A model generated the notes under the pieces. The model saw only the letters and a list, made by a program, of their open reading frames with translations, was not told the DNA's origin and did not search any database. Shown here piece after piece: positions 22,440 to 29,735 of a DNA stretch of 29,735 nt (position 1 is the first letter of the stretch; each line of letters opens with the position of its first letter). The position numbers and the translations under genes were made by a program. Source of the DNA: an uncultured Eubacteriales bacterium (GTDB taxonomy: Bacteria; Bacillota; Clostridia; Oscillospirales; CAG-382); the NCBI GenBank assembly GCA_934446095.1, contig CAKSDR010000015.1, positions 1-29,735 of the forward strand. The letters run 5' to 3'.

Positions 22440-25235
22440 ATGTCATATATAACAAAAATATTCGGAACGAGAAGTGAAAGGGAAGTCAAAAGACTTAAGA
22501 ATACCCTGCAAAGCATCGAATCTCTTTCCGAAAAATATAAAAATATGAGTGAGGACGAACTTCGCTCGACAACAGAAAAATTAAAGGCCCGCCTTTCGGG
22601 CGGGGAAACTCTTGACGATATACTTCCCGACGCATTTGCCGCGGTAAGGGAAGCGTCGGCAAGAGTTCTCGGCAAACGCCACTATCACGTTCAGTTAATC
22701 GGCGGAATTATACTCCACCAGGGAAGAATTGCCGAGATGAAAACCGGAGAAGGAAAAACCCTTATGGCAACCCTTCCGGCATATCTCAACGCTCTTTCCG
22801 GAGAAGGCGTGCATATCGTAACCGTAAACGATTACCTTGCACGCCGCGACAGCGAATGGATGGGAAAAATATATAACTATCTCGGTCTTTCGGTAGGTCT
22901 TATCGTAAACGGACTTGACCCTGATGAAAGACGCCGTGCGTATAACGCCGACATTACTTACGGAACAAACAACGAATTCGGGTTTGATTATCTGCGCGAT
23001 AACATGGTTCCGTATAAATCGGCTCTCGTTCAGAGAGGCCATAATTTTGCAATAGTCGACGAAGTCGATTCAATTCTCATAGACGAGGCAAGAACCCCTC
23101 TCATTATTTCAGGCATAGGTGAACAGTCTACCGACCTTTACAAAAAGGCCGAAAAGTTTGTTGCCGGCCTTAAAATGTTCAAAATAAAGGAACTTAACGA
23201 CAAGGAATCCCACGAAGATATTGACGGGGACTACATTGTCGATGAAAAGGCGCGCACTGCAGTGCTTACAGCTTCCGGAATAAAAAAGGCCGAGGAATAT
23301 TTTAAAATAGAAAATCTTGCCGACCCCGACTGCTCCGAAATTTCCCATAATATAAATCAGGCGATCCGCGCACACGGCGTTATGCAGAAAGATGTGGATT
23401 ACGTTGTTCGCGACGGCGAAGTGTTAATAGTCGATTCGTTTACCGGCCGTATTATGCTCGGCAGACGTTACTCAAACGGGCTTCATCAGGCAATCGAAGC
23501 AAAAGAAAACGTGCAGATTAAAAACGAGTCAAAAACGCTTGCGACAATTACGTTTCAAAATTATTTCAGACTTTACAAAAAACTTTCCGGAATGACGGGT
23601 ACCGCCCTTACCGAAGAAAACGAATTCCGCGAAATTTACAAACTTGACGTAGTTGAAATTCCAACCAACAAGCCCATGATAAGAAAAGATTACCCCGACA
23701 CGGTCTTCATTTCTGAAAAAGGAAAATATTCCGCTATTGTAAATCAAATAAAATCATGCCATGAAAAGGGACAGCCTATTCTTGTCGGCACCGTTTCAAT
23801 AGAAAAATCGGAACAGTTATCCGATCTTTTAAAGAAAAATGGAATTCCTCACACGGTACTTAACGCAAAATTCCATGAAAAAGAAGCGGAAATCGTAGCT
23901 CAGGCCGGAAAATTCGGCGCCGTTACAATTTCCACAAACATGGCCGGAAGAGGTACCGATATCATGCTCGGAGGCAACCCAGAATTTCTTGCCAAGAACG
24001 AAATGGAAAAACAAGGGTTCTCAAACGAAGAAATTAACATGTCCACAAGTTATTACGCGACAGACGATGAAAACATTATCGCTCTGCGCAGTAAATACAA
24101 CGAATATCTTCATAAATTCGAACAGGAAATAGTCCCCGAAAAGGAAAAAGTAATAAACGCGGGCGGCCTTTTTATACTCGGAACCGAACGCCACGAAAGC
24201 CGCCGCATAGATAACCAGTTAAGAGGACGTTCCGGACGCCAGGGCGACCCCGGAGAATCAAAATTCTTCCTGTCGCTTGAAGACGACCTTATGAGACTTT
24301 TCGGAAGCGAAAGACTTGCGGGTATCGTATCAAGACTCGGACTTGACGATGATACTCCGATAGATGCAAAAATTTTGTCGAATTCCATTGAAAATGCTCA
24401 GAAAAAACTTGAGGGCGCAAATTTTGCAAGACGCAGAAATGTCCTTATGTTCGACGATGTCATGAATCAGCAGAGAAATATTATTTATACTCAGCGCCGC
24501 GAAGTGCTTGACGGCGCCGACCTTAAAGAAAAAATTCTCTCAATGATTGACGAAACAATAGAATCGGCGGCAGACACGTATCTTACCGGCGATATTCCCG
24601 ACAACTGGAACTTTGATTCGCTGAGAGCAAAATTTCTCGGATACCTTACTTCCGAAAATGATTTTTGCTATTCCGGCAGCGATCTTGACAAAATTTCAAA
24701 GAACGATATTATCGACGAATTAAAAGACCGCGCACATAAAATTTATGAAACAAAAGAAAAACTTTTCCCTGACGGAAAACTCAGGGATGTAGAACGCGCA
24801 GTGCTCTTAAGGTGCGTTGATACTGCATGGATTGAACACATAAGCGCAATGGACGACCTCATGGAAGGAATCTCCCTGCGTGCATATGCTCACACAGATC
24901 CGATCGTTGCATATCGCATAGAAGGCTCGAACATGTTCGACGAAATGATTGCAAACATAAGGGAAGAAACTGCAAAAAGAATGCTTGCCTGCATGCCGGC
25001 AAGGGATATCTCAAGGCTTGATATCTCAAAGAACATTGTAGGCGCAAAATTAAAGCAGACGCAATCTCCGGAAAAACGTTCAAACGTTTACGGCTCTGCG
25101 TCAAAGCCCGAAAGCGCAAAAGTTCCCGTAAGAGTAACCAAAGTAGGCAGAAATGACCCTTGTCCTTGCGGTTCGGGTAAAAAATACAAGAAATGCTGCG
25201 GTGCAAACGAATCTTCGTCAAACGAAGAAAAATAA
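22440..25235 (+). CDS. secA: Preprotein translocase ATPase SecA
   Basis: The 931-residue motor that drives proteins through SecYEG. Walker A MKTGEGKT is at 100-107, VDEVDSILIDEARTPL holds the DEAD-like Walker B, and NMAGRGTDIMLGGNP and RGRSGRQGDPG are helicase motifs V and VI. The C-terminus keeps the zinc-binding tail CPCGSGKKYKKCC, which binds SecB or ribosomes. AAAGGATATTATT precedes the ATG. The length is typical of clostridial SecA. Confidence 0.98.
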   Translation: MSYITKIFGTRSEREVKRLKNTLQSIESLSEKYKNMSEDELRSTTEKLKARLSGGETLDDILPDAFAAVREASARVLGKRHYHVQLIGGIILHQGRIAEMKTGEGKTLMATLPAYLNALSGEGVHIVTVNDYLARRDSEWMGKIYNYLGLSVGLIVNGLDPDERRRAYNADITYGTNNEFGFDYLRDNMVPYKSALVQRGHNFAIVDEVDSILIDEARTPLIISGIGEQSTDLYKKAEKFVAGLKMFKIKELNDKESHEDIDGDYIVDEKARTAVLTASGIKKAEEYFKIENLADPDCSEISHNINQAIRAHGVMQKDVDYVVRDGEVLIVDSFTGRIMLGRRYSNGLHQAIEAKENVQIKNESKTLATITFQNYFRLYKKLSGMTGTALTEENEFREIYKLDVVEIPTNKPMIRKDYPDTVFISEKGKYSAIVNQIKSCHEKGQPILVGTVSIEKSEQLSDLLKKNGIPHTVLNAKFHEKEAEIVAQAGKFGAVTISTNMAGRGTDIMLGGNPEFLAKNEMEKQGFSNEEINMSTSYYATDDENIIALRSKYNEYLHKFEQEIVPEKEKVINAGGLFILGTERHESRRIDNQLRGRSGRQGDPGESKFFLSLEDDLMRLFGSERLAGIVSRLGLDDDTPIDAKILSNSIENAQKKLEGANFARRRNVLMFDDVMNQQRNIIYTQRREVLDGADLKEKILSMIDETIESAADTYLTGDIPDNWNFDSLRAKFLGYLTSENDFCYSGSDLDKISKNDIIDELKDRAHKIYETKEKLFPDGKLRDVERAVLLRCVDTAWIEHISAMDDLMEGISLRAYAHTDPIVAYRIEGSNMFDEMIANIREETAKRMLACMPARDISRLDISKNIVGAKLKQTQSPEKRSNVYGSASKPESAKVPVRVTKVGRNDPCPCGSGKKYKKCCGANESSSNEEK

Positions 25236-25246
25236 AATGTTCTAAG

Positions 25247-25282
25247 GCGGGAACCTGATAAATATAAAGTTCCCGCTTTATT
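25247..25282 (+). terminator. Terminator after secA
   Basis: GCGGGAAC/GTTCCCGC (25247-25254, 25269-25276) followed by TTTATTT. Confidence 0.8.
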
Positions 25283-25304
25283 TAAATATGTTACGGAGGC
25301 TGCA

Positions 25305-25904
25305 ATGGGATTCGGTCTTGTTTTTCTCGGGTATCTTTCATTGTTTTTCTTTCGCATAATTCCGATAGATATTCCCGGATTTGCCGTCATGGCTGCAGGT
25401 TTTTATAAACTTTCAATTCAAAATAAATTTTTTAAATATGACTTTTTTCTGTCGTGCTTCATGTTTTTATATGCTGTTTTTTCGGGTGTTATACAAATAC
25501 TCGGCATCGCAGGAATTCCGGTGAACTTTGCGTCAGGCGACTTTTTTGTGACAGCCGACAACATTATATATCACTCCGGGCTTTTTGCTCTTCATGTTCT
25601 TATGTATTTCGGAATTTTTAAAATGTCTGAGCAGATAGGTTTTGACAAAGGCAAATCAAAAAGCCGTTATGCATGCATTTCGGCTTTTATATATACAATA
25701 GCGGCGGTAATTTATGCGATTCTGCCGCAGAAACTGGTTTTTTTATATATTCCGGCAACGGTTTTCGGCATTGCATGGTATGTTTACAGCGCCTGCCTTA
25801 TTTATTCGTGCTACATGAATATAGCAACGGAAGAGATGCTTTTAAAAGAAAAGAAAAAACTTGAAAGACCTGATTTTTTAAAGCCGCGCGAAAAGCGGAA
25901 ATAA
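25305..25904 (+). CDS. Multi-span membrane protein of the MGFG type (short form)
   Basis: A 199-residue protein with about five hydrophobic segments and a basic C-terminal tail. It starts MGFGLVFLGYLSLFFF and continues to AAGFYKLSIQN, an N-terminal pattern shared with the next gene. I do not recognise a functional family. GGAGG precedes the ATG. The pair follows the secA terminator and is probably one unit. Confidence 0.78.
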   Translation: MGFGLVFLGYLSLFFFRIIPIDIPGFAVMAAGFYKLSIQNKFFKYDFFLSCFMFLYAVFSGVIQILGIAGIPVNFASGDFFVTADNIIYHSGLFALHVLMYFGIFKMSEQIGFDKGKSKSRYACISAFIYTIAAVIYAILPQKLVFLYIPATVFGIAWYVYSACLIYSCYMNIATEEMLLKEKKKLERPDFLKPREKRK

Positions 25905-25929
25905 TATCTTAAGTTCAGGAGGGCAAAAT

Positions 25930-27273
25930 ATGGGATTCGGATATATCTTAACCGGTCTTTTGTTTTTATTTAATCCAAACGTTAATATTTTCGATATTTT
26001 CCCCGACTTTATAGGATATATATTTATAATTTTCGGGCTTTCAAAACTTGCGTTTCTTGACGACAGATTCCGCAACGCAAAAAAAATTTCCCTGTATCTT
26101 CTTGTGCTGAATATTATAAAAACTCTCATGTCTTTTTACTATATAAAGACAAAATACGACAAATTTGCCGCAACGTTTATTTTCGGCTCGGTTGATATCG
26201 TCCTTTTGGTTTTTTTATTTTCAAATATATATTCGGGAATAGAATATCTTTGCGAATATCACGGCGGAGAAAAGCACCTTGGCAAAATAAAAAACGCAAG
26301 CGTTATGAGTTACGTACTTGCCTTTTCAAAAAACATTTTTGCTTTTATCCCCGACTCGCTGACAATTTTTACCCAGAATCTCGGACAAACATTTTCCGGC
26401 AAAATTTCCCGCGCGTCGGTTCTTTTGTCAATAAAACCTTATCTTACGATGCTTTGCGTTATTATTTCGCTTTTTGTCGGAATATATTACGCAGTTCTTA
26501 CGACAGGATTCTTTAAAAAAATAATTTCCGATAAAAACTTTGTTTCTTCCCTCAAAAAAATCTATATAGACAACGTATTTGAAGGAAAGTCATACGAGAA
26601 TCACAAAACTTTTCTGAACTTCTTTATTCTTATGACTGCAAGTTCAGTATTTATGCTGAATTTTACCGTGGATTCCATTAATTTTCTTCCGGATTTTATA
26701 TGTTACGTCCTACTGCTTGTTGCGGAATATGTGCTCTTTTCGGAGAATAGGCGCAAAAATAAGGTTATGTACGCGACATTTTCGCTTATACTTATTTCCG
26801 TCTTGTCATATATATTCAAGTTTTACACTTCCATGGGCGTAAATTTTGCAACCGGTCACGACTCGTATTTTATGAAAGATATTCCTGCCGTAAACAACGG
26901 CCGGGCAATACCTTGCGCATATATTATTTCGGTTTTCCAATATGCTCTTTACTCTGCGGTAACTTTTATCGTATGGAAAGCCGCGTCGCGCAAAATTTCA
27001 AAAGCCGCAAATACAAATTTTTATGAAAAACCGCTTCAAATACTTTACATTATTTATGCAGCCCTCTCTGCCGCCGCATATGTTCTTCCGTTATACACTG
27101 CAAAATATAATTATTTGTTTCTTGAAAATACCTCGGAAAACGCATATTTCCAAACTCTTGCAGATAATATAAACCTTGCCTGCTGTTACATTTCGCTTTT
27201 TGCCGCTGTAATTGCCGCGGTAATTATCATATACGTTTTGAAAATAAAGAAGAAAGTATTGTTTTATATATAG
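25930..27273 (+). CDS. Multi-span membrane protein of the MGFG type (long form)
   Basis: A 447-residue integral membrane protein. The first 50 residues (MGFGYILTGLLFLFNPNVN, then FPDFIGYIFIIFGLSKL) match the opening of the preceding gene in layout. This suggests a repeated unit, and a second similar block occurs near residues 250-270 (VDSINFLPDFICYVLLLVAE). About ten hydrophobic segments. Function unknown. CAGGAGGG precedes the ATG. Its 3' end overlaps the convergent gene at 27264 by 10 bases. Confidence 0.78.
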   Translation: MGFGYILTGLLFLFNPNVNIFDIFPDFIGYIFIIFGLSKLAFLDDRFRNAKKISLYLLVLNIIKTLMSFYYIKTKYDKFAATFIFGSVDIVLLVFLFSNIYSGIEYLCEYHGGEKHLGKIKNASVMSYVLAFSKNIFAFIPDSLTIFTQNLGQTFSGKISRASVLLSIKPYLTMLCVIISLFVGIYYAVLTTGFFKKIISDKNFVSSLKKIYIDNVFEGKSYENHKTFLNFFILMTASSVFMLNFTVDSINFLPDFICYVLLLVAEYVLFSENRRKNKVMYATFSLILISVLSYIFKFYTSMGVNFATGHDSYFMKDIPAVNNGRAIPCAYIISVFQYALYSAVTFIVWKAASRKISKAANTNFYEKPLQILYIIYAALSAAAYVLPLYTAKYNYLFLENTSENAYFQTLADNINLACCYISLFAAVIAAVIIIYVLKIKKKVLFYI

Positions 27274-27557
27274 AATATAAGCCGGCATATGCCGCATACC
27301 GCAGCACATGCAAAAAATCCAAGCAAAAACATCGCAAGTCCCCGTCTGTTTTTCTTTTCGGACAAATCCTTTGTGCTGTTTTCAAATCCCTTTATTATAC
27401 TTTGAGATATGATTCTGTTTGCCTCGTTTACAAATTCATGTTCGCTTTTTATTTTTCCGGACTTGCCCTGAGGTTTTAATATGAAATATGCCTCGTCAAA
27501 AAAATCACTTCCGGTATCTTTTATAACTATCATTTTTCTGGAACAGCCTTTTATCAT
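27264..27557 (-). CDS. Small protein with C-terminal membrane anchor, function unknown
   Basis: 97 residues from the ATG at 27557, which has AAGGGG eight bases upstream; an in-frame ATG at 27575 has none. The soluble N-terminus (GCSRKMIVIKDTGSDFFDEA) is followed by a basic KKNRRG segment and a C-terminal helix (LAMFLLGFFACAAVCGICRL). No family name recognised. Confidence 0.75.
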   Translation of the reverse strand: MIKGCSRKMIVIKDTGSDFFDEAYFILKPQGKSGKIKSEHEFVNEANRIISQSIIKGFENSTKDLSEKKNRRGLAMFLLGFFACAAVCGICRLIFYI

Positions 27558-27660
27558 ATCTTTACCCCTTTTCACAATATATTTCGTTTATATCTATTTT
27601 TATCAGAAAAATTTTCCTTTATGCAAAGCAAATAAATTATTTTTTTAAAGGAGCGATTTT

Positions 27661-27867
27661 ATGGAACAGAAAAAAATCGACAGAATAAATGAACTTGCAA
27701 AAAAACACAGAGAACAGGGTCTTACAGACATTGAAAAAGAAGAAAGACTTCTTCTGAGAAACGAATATATTGAAGATTTTCGCAAAAGATTTTCAAATGT
27801 TCTTGAAAATACATATATTCAATATCCTGACGGAAAAAAAGAAAAAATAAAGAAGAAAAAATCATGA
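27661..27867 (+). CDS. DUF896 (YnzC-like) protein
   Basis: A 68-residue helical protein with KIDRINELAKKHREQGLT, then EKEERLLLRNEYIEDFR, the DUF896 signature. Its cellular role is unknown. AAAGGAG precedes the ATG. Its stop overlaps the start of the sugar kinase by 4 bases (ATGA), so the two are coupled. Confidence 0.92.
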   Translation: MEQKKIDRINELAKKHREQGLTDIEKEERLLLRNEYIEDFRKRFSNVLENTYIQYPDGKKEKIKKKKS

Positions 27868-28790
27868 AAATTTATACTGTAACTTTAAATCCGGCTTTTG
27901 ACAAACATTTGTATATAGATAATTTTGCCGCCGGAAAAGAATATATCGCAGATGATTTTTCAATATGTGCCGGCGGAAAAGGTATAAACGTTTCAAAAAT
28001 TCTTTCTTTTCTCGGCACCGACAATGTCGCCGTCGGTATTCTCGGAAAAAATAACGCAAATGAATTTGAAACCTTGCTGGGACCAAAATTCAATTCGGAT
28101 TTTATTTACGCCGACGGAAACATACGTGAAAATATTACCGTTCACACGCGCGGTTCGGAAGACACAAGATTGTGCATAAACGGTTTTTGTGTCTGCCCGG
28201 AACTTGCAGAGCTTTGTTTTTCAAAAATATCGGCAGACGATGACACTTTTGTTGTATTTTCAGGTTCGCTGCCCGAAAAAACCGATGTTTCTTTCATTTC
28301 TGAAAAACTAAATTATTTAAAAGCAAGTGGTGCAAAAATAGTTTTGGACTCAAGATCGTTTGACAATGAGTCGCTTAAAAAAGCATACCCGTTTTTAATA
28401 AAACCAAACAGATACGAAGCGCAAAACCTTGTAAATTTTGAAATCACAAACCAAAAAAATGCATATAATGCCGCTGTAAAACTTGTTTTTGAGAAAACTT
28501 GTGAAAATGCAATAATCACACTCGACAAATATGGCGGTGTATATTTCGGAACATACGGAAGTTTTTTTGTACACGTCCCGGAAATAGTTGCGGTGTCAAC
28601 AGTCGGCGCCGGAGACAGCACAGTCGCAGGATTTGTATCCGAATTTTCAAAAAGCGGTGACATTGTGTCGTCGTTAAAAACCGCTTTTGCCCTCGGAAGC
28701 GCCTGCTGCACGACAAAAAATTTCGACATGCCTTCTTTTGACGAGGTAGAAAAAATAAAAAAGGACATAGTTGTCGAAAAATTATATTAG
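27864..28790 (+). CDS. PfkB-family sugar kinase (1-phosphofructokinase/tagatose-6-phosphate kinase type)
   Basis: A 308-residue ribokinase-fold kinase. It has TVTLNPAFDKHLYID, the glycine-rich CAGGKGINVSKIL, FSGSLPE, and the catalytic loop VGAGDST near residue 250, with the Asp as base. The N-terminal TxTLNPAxD and GGKGINVS are typical of FruK/LacC enzymes, which phosphorylate fructose-1-phosphate or tagatose-6-phosphate. No fructose PTS genes are nearby, so the exact substrate is open. The stop codon abuts the cloverleaf repeat. Confidence 0.86.
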   Translation: MKIYTVTLNPAFDKHLYIDNFAAGKEYIADDFSICAGGKGINVSKILSFLGTDNVAVGILGKNNANEFETLLGPKFNSDFIYADGNIRENITVHTRGSEDTRLCINGFCVCPELAELCFSKISADDDTFVVFSGSLPEKTDVSFISEKLNYLKASGAKIVLDSRSFDNESLKKAYPFLIKPNRYEAQNLVNFEITNQKNAYNAAVKLVFEKTCENAIITLDKYGGVYFGTYGSFFVHVPEIVAVSTVGAGDSTVAGFVSEFSKSGDIVSSLKTAFALGSACCTTKNFDMPSFDEVEKIKKDIVVEKLY

Positions 28791-28859
28791 CGGCAACAAA
28801 TCTTGCTGCGCAAGACTTTAGCGGTCAAAGGCCGCTTTCGCACCTCGTGCGGTTGCCGC
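28790..28859. repeat. GC-rich cloverleaf-like inverted-repeat element
   Basis: An outer 8-bp stem GCGGCAAC (28790-28797) / GTTGCCGC (28852-28859) encloses three hairpins: TCTTGC/GCAAGA (28801-28815), AGCGG/CCGCT (28820-28836) and CGCAC/GTGCG (28839-28851). Together they form a four-way junction. It begins at the last base of the kinase stop. It could be a mobile miniature repeat, an integration boundary or a structured RNA. Confidence 0.65.
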
Positions 28860-29091
28860 CGGCATTGACGGCTTCGTACAATACCCACATGCGCCGGGAT
28901 TATCCATGGTATAATACCGACAGACCTTCAAGGCAAGATCTTAATCAGTCGGCCCTGCGACCGGTTGCCGCATTTAAAAAGCACAAAAATTTTTGCAATG
29001 GTATTAAATAAGAAAGAACCGGCAAAAAGGCAAGTTTTCATAAGGATGTTTTTATGCATCCGTCCAAATTTGCCGATTGAGAGTGCAAACG
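28860..29091. other. Non-coding stretch with further inverted repeats
   Basis: No convincing gene. A 40-codon plus-strand frame (from about 28889) and a 29-codon minus-strand frame have no ribosome sites. A nested hairpin lies at 29020-29075, with outer CGGCAAA/TTTGCCG and inner GGATG/CATCC. The first 120 bases are more GC-rich than the genes to the left. Confidence 0.5.
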
Positions 29092-29130
29092 AAAACACGC
29101 AGAATTCAGAAATGAACTCTGCGTGTTTTT
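29092..29130 (+). terminator. Strong intrinsic terminator
   Basis: A 12-bp stem AAAACACGCAGA/TCTGCGTGTTTT (29092-29103, 29118-29129) is followed by T. It ends an upstream plus-strand transcript, either kinase read-through or an RNA from the element at 28790. Confidence 0.85.
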
Positions 29131-29147
29131 GTCTATGCTTTTCGTCC

Positions 29148-29176
29148 TTGAAAAACGGTCGAAAAAATGGTATAAT
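29148..29176 (+). promoter_or_regulatory. Promoter of the right-end gene
   Basis: TTGAAA at 29148-29153, 17-base spacer, TATAAT at 29171-29176. Confidence 0.82.
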
Positions 29177-29212
29177 TAACTCAGAAAGAATAATCTCCAC
29201 GGAGGACTTGCC

Positions 29213-29365
29213 ATGCCATACGACAAAGAAACGCGGGATGCGCTTCAGGCGTACTATGAAACGCATGATTTTACCGGAAACATCCCTGCCTTCGATGACA
29301 AAAAATATACGCCCGCACAACTGCAGATTTATGCCAAGGCAAAAAAGTTCTTTGCACAGTCATAG
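29213..29365 (+). CDS. 50-residue frame ending at an in-frame TAG; unknown
   Basis: It begins PYDKETRDALQAYYETHDF and ends KAKKFFAQS. CGGAGG lies seven bases upstream of the ATG and a consensus promoter lies before that, so translation is well supported. The TAG at 29363-29365 is directly followed in the same frame by another open stretch running off the window. It may be a short protein, or the first part of a longer gene broken by a nonsense mutation. No family recognised. Codon use (more G/C at third positions) differs from the left part of the window. Confidence 0.7.
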   Translation: MPYDKETRDALQAYYETHDFTGNIPAFDDKKYTPAQLQIYAKAKKFFAQS

Positions 29366-29735
29366 TTGAAGTTCCTTCCCGAAACTGGTAATAAGCGCTC
29401 GATGAGAAATTTCTCGAAAAACTATCCGCTGAGCTGTCTGAAAGAAGGCGACGCGGCATATATCGCGGACATAGTTGCCCAAATTATGGATGATGAAGAA
29501 CAATTCAAAGCCTCCATTGACAATTTCTTTTCCGACCTGCAAGAGCCGCTCGAAACTGGACTCAAAGCCTGTGCAAAGGCGCACGGAAAAACGCCTGAGG
29601 AATTGACCGACGAAGAAATCGAATATGTTGTGGACAAGCTCGCCGGGCTTTTCAAAGAAGAGATGATAAATGCACTGATGACAGCACAGAAAACGCCGGA
29701 AATCTTTGCGGCACTCCATAAGGGGGATACAAAGT
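29366..29735 (+). CDS. Continuation frame after the TAG, cut by window edge; unknown
   Basis: This is in the same frame as the preceding 50-codon gene. It opens with TTG (29366) or ATG (29402), and neither has a ribosome site. It stays open for over 120 codons to the window end, with a plausible acidic helical protein (AAYIADIVAQIMDDEEQF, then KTPEELTDEEIEYVVDKLA). The lack of its own start signals suggests it was once, or still is, translated together with the upstream part. No family recognised. Confidence 0.6.
   Translation, partial: MKFLPETGNKRSMRNFSKNYPLSCLKEGDAAYIADIVAQIMDDEEQFKASIDNFFSDLQEPLETGLKACAKAHGKTPEELTDEEIEYVVDKLAGLFKEEMINALMTAQKTPEIFAALHKGDTK

Noticed and set aside
28965..29369. 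134-codon plus-strand frame
   Set aside because: It runs through the terminator and promoter and overlaps the better supported gene at 29213 in another frame.

Overview
The window looks like a chromosomal segment of an AT-rich, Gram-positive, anaerobic Clostridia-type bacterium (Bacillota). The evidence is three classical T-box leaders, strict TTGACA-17-TATAAT promoters, strong GGAGG ribosome sites with some TTG starts, ferredoxin-dependent 2-oxoacid metabolism, a feoAAB iron system, DUF896, an ECF vitamin transporter and a type II pantothenate kinase. No species can be named from the sequence alone.

Region 1 (1-13218, all minus strand) is the highlight. Three consecutive transcription units each start with a promoter, a T-box leader and a leader terminator, and each contains an acyl-CoA ligase. 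From the specifier-loop position I read GUA (Val), AUC (Ile) and CUC (Leu). The Val unit encodes a ligase, a P-loop ATPase, a 4Fe-4S ferredoxin, the alpha, beta and gamma subunits of a 2-oxoisovalerate-type ferredoxin oxidoreductase, and the start of a branched-chain aminotransferase. The Ile unit is a single XRE-cupin-ligase fusion. The Leu unit encodes a LeuA-like protein that has lost its catalytic motifs, a TIM-barrel/ligase fusion and an amidohydrolase. My inference is a salvage system in which isobutyrate, 2-methylbutyrate and isovalerate are activated to CoA thioesters, reductively carboxylated and transaminated to Val, Ile and Leu. Each arm would be switched on by its own uncharged tRNA.

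Region 2 (13228-15056, minus) encodes a probable pantothenate ECF substrate-binding protein, pantothenate kinase and a DUF1294 membrane protein. These could supply the CoA that the ligases consume. A plus-strand tRNA-Lys(UUU) follows, with its own promoter and terminator.

Region 3 (15487-20017) holds a DUF5684 membrane protein, a small membrane protein with a heavy-metal-associated protein, a 66-residue orphan, and the Feo ferrous-iron operon (two FeoA, FeoB, and two tiny membrane proteins). Three copies of a TTAG-(C/T)-NTAT-GCTAA inverted repeat lie around the Feo promoter.

Region 4 (20049-21698, minus) holds hpt, ruvX, thioredoxin and a ferredoxin-thioredoxin-reductase-like protein. Divergently, on the plus strand, are a lipoprotein, secA, two related MGFG membrane proteins, DUF896 and a PfkB sugar kinase. 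A single-span membrane protein lies convergent to these.

The right end (28790-29735) differs in character. It starts with a GC-rich cloverleaf-like inverted-repeat element directly at the kinase stop codon, then about 350 bases of structured non-coding sequence, then a promoter and an unrecognised gene interrupted by an in-frame TAG. It may be the edge of an acquired element.
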